From positions 1 to 5,464 of the forward strand of contig CAKTOJ010000102.1 in NCBI GenBank assembly GCA_934589665.1: 5,464 bases of DNA, in the 5' to 3' direction. Origin of the DNA: an uncultured Oscillospiraceae bacterium. Its GTDB lineage: Bacteria; Bacillota; Clostridia; Oscillospirales; Oscillospiraceae. Of the stretch, positions 1 through 5,464 are shown one piece after another (position 1 is the first letter of the stretch; every line of letters starts with the position of its first letter). The notes under the pieces were generated by a model. That model did no database searches. It was not told the origin of the DNA and worked only from the letters and a program-made list of their open reading frames with translations. The position numbers and the translations under genes were made by a program.

Positions 1-933
1 CGCCACTTCTCTGCTTTCTATTATGTCAATGTAACATGATGCGTCTTGAATCAGATCACTTAGTGTTCCGGATGCTTTGAAGCTTATATTGAACTTTTTG
101 CTGGATAAATCCAGTTTTATCGCGATTCCTTTCCCCAGTTGAATATGATGTGCAGCTCCCTCCTTATATACAACGGTGTAAAACGGATAGTATTCAACGT
201 CTCTGACCGTTACTTTTGCATCAACGCGTTTTACAACAGTTGCATTACAGACTTTATCAACAGGAATCTCAATGTCCAAACCCTTTGGTTTTGCATACAA
301 GTAAAAATCATGAGAAGAGAGATATTTTCCCAGATTCAATTCGTTAAGTCCGATACCGGAAGCGTTAAACGTCAGCGACTCAATGGTGACACCATTACGG
401 GTAAGTTCTTCGAGAGAGACCAGCTTATGCTTAATAAAGCTGGCCTGCTTCCGCGAATTCTCGATAAAACTTGTAAAGATCGCGCTGATTTCGTTTATGT
501 CTTTTGAAGGGAATCTGGTTAGTTTGATTGTACAACTCTTTTGATTGCCGATTTCGTCAAGCTTGCGTTTCAAATCGAAGACCTGCAGGCTCGAATAATA
601 GATGTCCGCCTCACCAATAACAGAAGGAACACTTACGAGGAAAAATATGCAGCCGCCGTCATTGCAATAGTTGCGGAGATCTGCAACGCTGCAGGGAAAA
701 GACGCCGTGTCAGACGTGAGAAGTTTTTGGGTTCCCTTAACCTGAATCGGGACTCTCCCCAACAAGTCTTCCTTTTTCTGAGCAGCATTCTGGTAGACAA
801 ACACGGCACCATCCCATGACGGAGTTCTATCATTGCGATTGATAAAAGGACTTAGTATAGGGCAGGAAAGAAAGACTTGGCTAAGTGCAGTTGTCGCGGC
901 TTCCTCGATCCACTTGCTATTAGCAGCGGCCAT
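1..933 (-). CDS. Putative DUF4365-like / PD-(D/E)XK nuclease-fold cargo protein, partial (C-terminus off the left edge)
   Basis: Reading the minus strand from ATG at 931-933 gives 311 uninterrupted codons to the window edge with no stop, so the gene is longer than shown. The start is supported by an AAAAGGGGG ribosome binding site 8 nt upstream and by a strong promoter further up. The N-terminus begins MAAANSKWIEEA. A signature follows: P-S-W-D-G at residues 38-42, then G-R-V-P-I-Q-V-K-G-T at 59-68. Acidic E10/E11, D41 and Q64-x-K66 fit the E...D...QxK active-site pattern of PD-(D/E)XK-like folds. Residues 78-112 resemble the strand-helix-strand continuation of DUF4365 proteins (F-P-C-S-V-A-D-L, then I-F-F-L-V, then I-Y-Y-S-S-L). 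Residues from about 115 to 311 are not recognised. They show no membrane segment or signal peptide, so the protein is probably cytoplasmic. The family call and nuclease activity are inferred from motif memory. A DNA-targeting defence or restriction role is plausible but unproven. GC is visibly lower than in the transfer genes, which suggests separate origin. Confidence 0.72.
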   Translation of the reverse strand, partial: MAAANSKWIEEAATTALSQVFLSCPILSPFINRNDRTPSWDGAVFVYQNAAQKKEDLLGRVPIQVKGTQKLLTSDTASFPCSVADLRNYCNDGGCIFFLVSVPSVIGEADIYYSSLQVFDLKRKLDEIGNQKSCTIKLTRFPSKDINEISAIFTSFIENSRKQASFIKHKLVSLEELTRNGVTIESLTFNASGIGLNELNLGKYLSSHDFYLYAKPKGLDIEIPVDKVCNATVVKRVDAKVTVRDVEYYPFYTVVYKEGAAHHIQLGKGIAIKLDLSSKKFNISFKASGTLSDLIQDASCYIDIIESREVA

Positions 934-941
934 GAATTCAT

Positions 942-950
942 CCCCCTTTT
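942..950 (-). promoter_or_regulatory. Ribosome binding site of the cargo gene
   Basis: On the minus strand AAAAGGGGG ends 8 nt before the ATG at 931-933. An earlier ATG at 939-941 lies in another frame and directly abuts the purine run, so it is badly placed. This site therefore decides the start at 933. Confidence 0.65.
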
Positions 951-991
951 GTGCTGAACGTCTTTTCGTCGCCAAAAAAGCGAAATTACCA

Positions 992-1008
992 ACTATAAGA
1001 AGTATAGT
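992..1008. repeat. Inverted repeat over the -10 box, possible operator
   Basis: ACTATA (992-997) and TATAGT (1003-1008) form a perfect 6-bp inverted repeat with a 5-nt centre. One arm overlaps the -10 box TATACT and the other covers the expected transcription start. This is where a repressor would sit, but AT-rich palindromes also arise by chance and no cognate regulator is in the window. Confidence 0.35.
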
Positions 1009-1029
1009 GCTGTTTTCTGGTTTTATCAA
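1001..1029 (-). promoter_or_regulatory. SigA-type promoter of the cargo gene
   Basis: On the minus strand a -35 box TTGATA (1024-1029) is followed by a 17-nt spacer and a -10 box TATACT (1001-1006). Each box differs from consensus at one position (TTGACA, TATAAT), and the spacing is ideal. Transcription would start near 994, giving a leader of roughly 60 nt before the ATG at 933. The promoter lies downstream of the hairpin that follows the hydrolase gene, so the cargo gene can be expressed independently of the transfer operon. No experimental support can be seen. Confidence 0.7.
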
Positions 1030-1072
1030 CAAACAAAAGAGACCTTTTTTATTATGCTATTTGCGGCATAGG

Positions 1073-1103
1073 ACAGGAGAGCCGGATTCTACGACTCTCC
1101 TGT
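1073..1103. terminator. Hairpin after the hydrolase gene, possible terminator
   Basis: ACAGGAGAG (1073-1081) pairs perfectly with CTCTCCTGT (1095-1103) around a 13-nt loop. It starts 3 nt beyond the TAA stop (1107-1109) of the minus-strand lysozyme/CHAP gene. In that direction no T-run follows, so it is not a textbook intrinsic terminator for the operon. It could instead act as a 3'-end stabiliser or a weak terminator. In the plus direction it is followed by TTTT, which would better suit stopping transcription entering from the left. Confidence 0.5.
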
Positions 1104-1106
1104 GTT

Positions 1107-2783
1107 TTAATACGCCGGCAGGCCGTACCCGAAGATGCAGGGATCGCCCACATAGTAACGCCCCTGGGCGCAGTCGTCATTGACGTTGCCCTCTATGGTA
1201 TACACCCGACCGCTCTCGCACTTTTCAACGATGCCCACATGATCCGGATACCCATCTGGCTCCCAGTCGAAAAAGATGATATCGCCGGGGCTCGGCTCGG
1301 CAGAGCCGTCCGCCCATCCGGCGTTATCCTTGAACCAGTTCGCGCCCCAGACGCAGTTTTCAAACTTTGGAATAGCGCCGGCATCGATCAAGCCAGCCTG
1401 ATCCGCACACCAGCTCACAAACATAGCGCACCATTCCGCGCGCTCGCTCAGTCCCCACCAACTCCAGTAAGGCTCGCCGCCCACATTGCCGACCTGTGTC
1501 AGCGCTATCTCCACAATAGCCTGATGGCCCTCCGCGGTGAAGGCACGCCCGAACGGGTAGTAGCGCAGCACATGCGCCGGGTACCGCTTGTCGCCGTATC
1601 CGCTCCAGCCGAGCTGCGCGGCCATATTGTTGGAAAACTCAATCGCCGCGATGGCCGAATATCCGCCGTAATTCTCCCGCGCCCAGGGGATAAACCCGTT
1701 GCCGAAATTGTAGCCCTGCAGGGCCAGCTTAATGTTCTCTATATCGACAGGGCTTTCCACTTCGGCCTGCCGCAAGCTGTCTGCGATGGTCTGGACGCCC
1801 ACATCAATGGAGTATTCCGGATCGGTAATGGCATTGGGTGATCGTGGGTAACGGGTGTTATACCCGCTTTCGGACGCCTGCATGGGATCAAACCCCTGCC
1901 CGCCGCTTTCCTGCATCATGATTGCCTTGACCAACTCGACGTATTCCCCTATGCCGTATTGGTTTGTATACACGCGGATTATGGGCGTATATGCCTCCAC
2001 CTCCTCGCTCACCGGCACATATGACGTTCGTCCGCTTTCGCTTCCGAAGAGCGAGAGGGCAGCGCCGAGCAGTACAACAACTAGGACAATGGTGATGGCA
2101 ATCCAACTCCCCGCGAGGATCGCGTTGACGAGCACCTTCGTCGCGGCGAGGATTGCCCGGATCGCTTTTGAGGCCGCGGCAGCAGCCTTTTTCACGACCT
2201 CGACAGAGTTTCTCGCTACAGCCTTCGCCCGCCGCGCGGACGTGTTTGCCGTCTTGACCGTAACGCCGGGATTGGCAGGAATAGTACGCGCCGTCCGCCG
2301 GACCGTTCGGACAGACCGCTCAACGGGTTTTACCGCCCGGTCGGCGGTTTTTATTGACCGAGTCCCCTTTTCCCGTACAGACGGTTTTATTGTCTCGCCG
2401 CTGGTTCTCTGAGTACGGAGCAACGTGCGCTTGTGTTCTTCCCGTTTGAACCGCGCCCCAGCCGTTTCCGGCTGGGGCGTTTCTATAAATGTAGACGGTC
2501 GCATATCAGAGAAAGGTCTCGTATGGAATCTGGCAGACTGCTGAACGGCTTTCCGCCCCTGCTTATCAAACTCCTGCGCTGTACGGGATGCAGCGGTTTC
2601 TGCAAGGCTGGTCACCTCATCCGCCGCGTATTTCTCCGGACTGTCCTCCGCAGAAGAAGCGCCGCGCTGCGCCTCGTCCTTTGTTCGGATAAAAGCATCC
2701 TTCATGCGCTCGGCAGCCACGGCGGATTTGTCTATGGCCTTTATCGTCCCTGTAACGGCATCGCGTGTCTTGATGTCAGCCAT
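1107..2783 (-). CDS. CD1108-like conjugation cell-wall hydrolase (membrane anchor, lysozyme-like and CHAP domains)
   Basis: This 558-residue protein is the peptidoglycan-cutting component of the conjugation machine, comparable in role to CwlT of Tn916 and VirB1-type transglycosylases. Residues 1-215 are a basic, probably cytoplasmic region. It opens with MADIKTRDAV, typical of the CD1108 family, and at about 140-205 becomes a degenerate K/R-T-A-rich repeat. A single membrane segment spans about 219-246, with no cleavable signal peptide. The outer part holds a lysozyme-like domain (about 265-412) with probable catalytic E292 in M-M-Q-E-S-G-G. A CHAP amidase/endopeptidase domain follows (about 418-555), with probable C452 (E-W-C-A-M-F-V), H515 (P-D-H-V-G-I-V) and an acidic/polar third residue near E531/N533. 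The ATG overlaps the virB4-like stop by 8 nt, and a GGAG lies 9 nt upstream, which suggests translational coupling. All expected catalytic residues are present and the gene looks intact. The family call is secure; bond specificity is inferred. Confidence 0.93.
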   Translation of the reverse strand: MADIKTRDAVTGTIKAIDKSAVAAERMKDAFIRTKDEAQRGASSAEDSPEKYAADEVTSLAETAASRTAQEFDKQGRKAVQQSARFHTRPFSDMRPSTFIETPQPETAGARFKREEHKRTLLRTQRTSGETIKPSVREKGTRSIKTADRAVKPVERSVRTVRRTARTIPANPGVTVKTANTSARRAKAVARNSVEVVKKAAAAASKAIRAILAATKVLVNAILAGSWIAITIVLVVVLLGAALSLFGSESGRTSYVPVSEEVEAYTPIIRVYTNQYGIGEYVELVKAIMMQESGGQGFDPMQASESGYNTRYPRSPNAITDPEYSIDVGVQTIADSLRQAEVESPVDIENIKLALQGYNFGNGFIPWARENYGGYSAIAAIEFSNNMAAQLGWSGYGDKRYPAHVLRYYPFGRAFTAEGHQAIVEIALTQVGNVGGEPYWSWWGLSERAEWCAMFVSWCADQAGLIDAGAIPKFENCVWGANWFKDNAGWADGSAEPSPGDIIFFDWEPDGYPDHVGIVEKCESGRVYTIEGNVNDDCAQGRYYVGDPCIFGYGLPAY

Positions 2784-5121
2784 CGCGTCCCACTCCGAAC
2801 ACCCCCTCGCCGGGGCGCGTTGTCATCAGCTTGTAGAGCTCGGTGTCCTTGGGAAACCGGTTGATAAACGGAACCAACGCCCGGCCATAGCGGATTAGAC
2901 CGCAGCCGGCATCCGCGTTGGTGACATAGCTCATCTGCTCGTTGGAGATGTTTAAGAGTTTTGCCAGCTTTTCCCGATCCTTCGCCGCCTGATTGAGCAT
3001 GACCACGAACTCGGAGTTGGACACCATCGTGCTGGCCTGCACGGAGTCCAGCAGGTACTCCACGTTCTGCGTAATGGCCGTGGGAAAGGCGTTGCGTTTG
3101 CGGAACTGCCGCCAGGCCGAGGCAAAGAAGTTGCCGCTTTGCTCGTTTTCAAATACCACATGGAATTCATCAATGAAGACATGCGTGCGCCGACCGCGCT
3201 GCCAGTTGAGCGTGACGCGGTTGAGCATCGTGTCCGTAATGACCAGAAGACCTGCGGGCTTGAGCTGCTCACCGAGATCGTGGATGTTGAATACCACCAC
3301 GCGCTTATCCAGATCCACATTTCCGGCATGCCCGAAAATATCCAGAGAACCGGTGGTATAAAGCTCCAACGATAGCGCGATGTCCTGTGCCTTCGCTTCT
3401 GGCTGCACCAGCAGCTTCTCACGCAGCGCCGAGAGCGTCGGGATGATGCCGGTTTCTGCGGCCTCCTGATAAAGCTGCGCCGTGCAGCGGTCAATGATGG
3501 ATTTGTGCTGCGGCCCGACACCGCTCTTGTCGATTTGCTCAACCAGAGACATGATAAACTGTGACTTATCCACAATGGAGTTCTTCTCGCCGTAGCCCTC
3601 CACCATGTACATGGCGTTGAGCCGGTGCTTGCCGCCCGCGGCTACATGAATGACGGTGCCGATGTCGTCTCCCATCGCCTCCACCAGCGGGGCAAACTCG
3701 CCCTCGGGATCGCAGATCAGGATATCGTCGTCCGTGTTGAGCATAAGGAAGGTAATCAGCTCCTTCACGGAGAACGATTTGCCGGAGCCGGGTACACCGA
3801 GAACAAACGCCGACTGATTCAGCAGCGTCTCCTTGTTGCACATGATGAGGTTGTGGGAGATGGCGTTCTCGCCGAAGTAGATCCCGCCCTTATCCATGAT
3901 CTCCTGCACCTTGAAGGGTATGAACACGGCGAGGCTCTCCGTCGTCAGCGTCCGGAAGGCGTCGATGCGCCGCGTGCCGATGGGCAGCACGGTGTTAAGC
4001 CCGTCATACTGCTGATATTTCAGCACGGCGAGCTGACACATATGCTTGCGGGCAATGGCCAGCACCGTCTCGGTGTCGCTCTCGAGCTGCTCCTGTGTTT
4101 CTGCGGTAAGCACCATGGTGAGGACACACAACATCATGCGCTGGTCGCGGGTGGTGAGATCGTCCAGAAACTCCTTGGCCTCCCGGCGCTGGAGCTCCAT
4201 GTCGTAGGGGATCACGGCGGAAAAGTTATTGTTGGCGTTCTGCCGGCGCTGCCAGTTGGTGATATTCGTCTCCACGCCCAGCAACCGGGTTTCCACCTCG
4301 CGGACTGCCTCGTCGGTAGGGACGGGGACGATATCAATAGAGAGCATCATGTTCCGGCTCAGATCCGTCAGCTCCGTCACCAGACAGTCCTTGATATAGG
4401 AAGCGTAGTCCTTGAGATACAGCACCCGGCAGAAGCGTTTGCCGAGCTTTAGGCGGGCCGATGCCTTTTCTATACTGTCCGGGCAGATGTAATCCCGGAA
4501 GTCGTGGCCTTTCTGCATCATGTCCTTCGCGTCAAAGTGGAAGTCCACCTCTTCGCCGACGCGGTAAAAGTCGTGCAGGACGCGCAGGCGCTCCGTGGCA
4601 TCCAGCTCCGTACACTTAGCCCCGAGGGCGGCAAAGTGGGAGCAGAGATCCGCGCCGGTACGGGCGAAGTAGGCGCGGGCCTCTTCTATGTCCTTTTTGA
4701 GCACCGTGACGGTGATGTACTTCTCCTGAATGATGCCGTTGCCCTCCATTGCCTTATCCAGCAGCATCCGGTTGTATTCCCGGCGGTAGATGTCCCGCGC
4801 ATCCCCGCGCAGCGGCATGAGGATGTTCTTCTCAAAGTTGACCCGGTTCAAGCGGCGGTTGTTGATCGTGATCTTCGCGGTGGCTCCGGCGTCCAGGCTG
4901 TTCAGCAGCTCGGAATACATGAGAAACATGGATTCCTTGTCCGTGCGGCTGGCGACGAGGTAGTTGATGTCCGTGAAGCGGTACATTTTGGAGTACTTGC
5001 TGCCGACGAGGAAAATACCGTCCGGCCAGATGCGCCGGATGGGGATCACGTCCTGTACACGGCGCGGTACGCGGTATTTCTCCCGGTCCTGCTGGAGAAG
5101 ATTACTGAGCGTCTTTATCAT
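2776..5121 (-). CDS. VirB4-like conjugative transfer ATPase (CD1110 / TraE-type)
   Basis: This is the cytoplasmic, membrane-associated ATPase that powers assembly and substrate transfer of the type IV secretion machine. With the start at 5121 it has 781 residues, a normal length for the family. The N-terminal part (to about residue 400) is the VirB4-specific region and includes the conserved N-R-R-L-N-R near 88-93 and N-I-T-N-W-Q-R-R near 286-293. The C-terminal half is a RecA/FtsK-HerA-like motor. It has Walker A G-V-P-G-S-G-K-S at about 442-449, D-P-E-G-E-F at 471-476, Walker B H-V-F-I-D-E-F at 647-653 and a sensor-like T-Q-N-V-E-Y-L at 684-690. The start MIKTLSNLLQQDREK is preferred over an in-frame ATG at 5145. 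Relatives begin this way as I recall them, and AAAGGGAGG lies 12 nt upstream of 5121, while 5145 has no good site. It overlaps prgI by 20 nt and the hydrolase gene by 8 nt. No frameshift or lost motif is seen. Confidence 0.95.
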   Translation of the reverse strand: MIKTLSNLLQQDREKYRVPRRVQDVIPIRRIWPDGIFLVGSKYSKMYRFTDINYLVASRTDKESMFLMYSELLNSLDAGATAKITINNRRLNRVNFEKNILMPLRGDARDIYRREYNRMLLDKAMEGNGIIQEKYITVTVLKKDIEEARAYFARTGADLCSHFAALGAKCTELDATERLRVLHDFYRVGEEVDFHFDAKDMMQKGHDFRDYICPDSIEKASARLKLGKRFCRVLYLKDYASYIKDCLVTELTDLSRNMMLSIDIVPVPTDEAVREVETRLLGVETNITNWQRRQNANNNFSAVIPYDMELQRREAKEFLDDLTTRDQRMMLCVLTMVLTAETQEQLESDTETVLAIARKHMCQLAVLKYQQYDGLNTVLPIGTRRIDAFRTLTTESLAVFIPFKVQEIMDKGGIYFGENAISHNLIMCNKETLLNQSAFVLGVPGSGKSFSVKELITFLMLNTDDDILICDPEGEFAPLVEAMGDDIGTVIHVAAGGKHRLNAMYMVEGYGEKNSIVDKSQFIMSLVEQIDKSGVGPQHKSIIDRCTAQLYQEAAETGIIPTLSALREKLLVQPEAKAQDIALSLELYTTGSLDIFGHAGNVDLDKRVVVFNIHDLGEQLKPAGLLVITDTMLNRVTLNWQRGRRTHVFIDEFHVVFENEQSGNFFASAWRQFRKRNAFPTAITQNVEYLLDSVQASTMVSNSEFVVMLNQAAKDREKLAKLLNISNEQMSYVTNADAGCGLIRYGRALVPFINRFPKDTELYKLMTTRPGEGVFGVGRDG

Positions 5122-5464
5122 GCCGTTTGTAAACCTCCCTTTCATGAGCTTCTATGACGCTTTTCAGTGCCTCGTAATACAGGTTGGTTGGCTGTACCCG
5201 TAGGTGTACCGGTTCCAGAATCTCTGAGCGAAACCACACCCGGAGAAACCGCCCGGCGCTCATGCCGTGGTAGCTGAAGAAGCCCAGCGCACCGAACGGA
5301 GCTGCAGCTAGAATGGCGATCCAGCTCAGCGTTTCGAGGCCTACATACGGGCGGAGCAGAAAGTACAGCGCCACAGCGACACCGATGGCCAGCAAAGAAA
5401 AAACGAACTGCCGCATGGACAGTCCGAAAAACATGGATTCCGTATAGTTTCGGATTTCACGGTT
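5102..5464 (-). CDS. prgI: PrgI-family conjugation membrane protein, 5' partial
   Basis: The frame is open to the right edge, and 120 residues are visible before the TAA at 5102-5104. The first visible residues, N-R-E-I-R-N-Y-T-E-S, match the N-terminal region of PrgI proteins, so the Met at 5434 is internal and only a few residues are missing. Two hydrophobic segments (about residues 20-38 and 44-62) are joined by a short loop containing R-P-Y-V-G. A charged C-terminal tail follows, with P-T-N-L-Y-Y-E, a family hallmark. PrgI is a small inner-membrane part of Gram-positive type IV secretion, generally compared with VirB3, and is typically encoded just before the VirB4 ATPase, as here. Its last 20 nt overlap the virB4-like gene, implying coupled translation. 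Confidence 0.92.
   Translation of the reverse strand, partial: NREIRNYTESMFFGLSMRQFVFSLLAIGVAVALYFLLRPYVGLETLSWIAILAAAPFGALGFFSYHGMSAGRFLRVWFRSEILEPVHLRVQPTNLYYEALKSVIEAHEREVYKRHDKDAQ
5134..5142 (-). promoter_or_regulatory. Ribosome binding site of the virB4-like gene
   Basis: AAAGGGAGG on the minus strand lies inside the 3' end of prgI. It ends 12 nt before the ATG at 5119-5121, a slightly long spacing. It lies downstream of the alternative ATG at 5143-5145 and so cannot serve it, which favours the shorter 781-residue protein. Confidence 0.6.

Larger units (their letters stand above)
934..1106. other. Intergenic junction between transfer operon and cargo gene
   Basis: This 173-nt non-coding gap is the only real intergenic space in the window. 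It contains the hairpin at 1073-1103, the leftward promoter at 1001-1029, the palindrome at 992-1008 and the cargo ribosome binding site. It is AT-rich compared with the transfer genes. I see no tRNA, no insertion-sequence ends and no obvious target-site duplication. Confidence 0.6.

Noticed and set aside
139..819. Two plus-strand open frames (139-507 and 541-819)
   Set aside because: They lie antisense to the continuous minus-strand frame 1-933, lack ribosome binding sites and have low-information protein sequences. The minus-strand frame has a recognisable motif, a promoter and a ribosome binding site.
633..833. Minus-strand 66-codon frame
   Set aside because: It is an out-of-frame shadow within the cargo gene, with no ribosome binding site and no family resemblance.
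1034..1051. AAAAG-AGAC-CTTTT mini-hairpin with flanking T-run (plus-strand terminator candidate)
   Set aside because: The stem is only 5 bp and almost all A/T, so it is too weak to call. It lies upstream of the promoter's -35 box and may simply be AT-rich promoter flank.
833..1183. Plus-strand 116-codon frame crossing the intergenic gap
   Set aside because: It runs antisense through the promoter, the hairpin and the 3' end of the hydrolase gene, and its protein looks random.
3625..5157. Long plus-strand frames (3625-4452 and 4504-5157)
   Set aside because: These are antisense shadows of the high-GC VirB4-like gene, whose Walker motifs and full length are intact on the minus strand.
5102..5434. 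prgI starting at the Met at 5434
   Set aside because: The frame stays open to 5464, and the ten upstream residues match the conserved PrgI N-terminal region. The Met is therefore internal and the gene is 5' partial.
1..5464. CRISPR arrays, tRNA or rRNA genes, insertion sequences, attachment sites, origin of transfer
   Set aside because: Reading both strands showed no regularly spaced repeats, cloverleaf sequence, transposase, recombinase or element-end repeats.

Overview
The window is one end of a conjugation gene block from an integrative and conjugative element (or related plasmid) of the Tn1549 / C. difficile CTn family. The host is most likely a gut Clostridia-type Firmicute. This rests on recognisable family sequence: a PrgI-family membrane protein, a VirB4-type ATPase resembling CD1110, and a membrane-anchored lysozyme/CHAP protein resembling CD1108, in their usual order. 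The Gram-positive-type Shine-Dalgarno sites agree. The genus cannot be told from the sequence.

Layout: all genes read on the minus strand, from right to left. From 5464 to 1107 there is a tight, overlapping operon: prgI (its first few codons lie outside the window), then the VirB4-like ATPase (overlap about 20 nt), then the CD1108-like cell-wall hydrolase (overlap 8 nt). Together they supply three parts of a Gram-positive type IV secretion machine: an inner-membrane component, its energising ATPase, and a peptidoglycan-cutting enzyme that opens the wall for the channel.

Positions 934-1106 are a short intergenic gap. It holds a 9-bp-stem hairpin just after the hydrolase stop and a near-consensus promoter (TTGATA, 17 nt, TATACT) reading left. 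A 17-nt inverted repeat covers the -10 box.

Positions 1-933 are a single open frame on the minus strand that starts at 933 and runs off the left edge. It has at least 311 codons, no stop in the window, its own promoter and ribosome binding site, and lower GC than the transfer genes. Its N-terminus carries a W-D-G ... Q-V-K-G signature like that of DUF4365 / PD-(D/E)XK nuclease-like proteins. It is probably accessory cargo, possibly a defence gene, placed where this element family usually continues with further transfer and replication genes. This is the most interesting part of the window.
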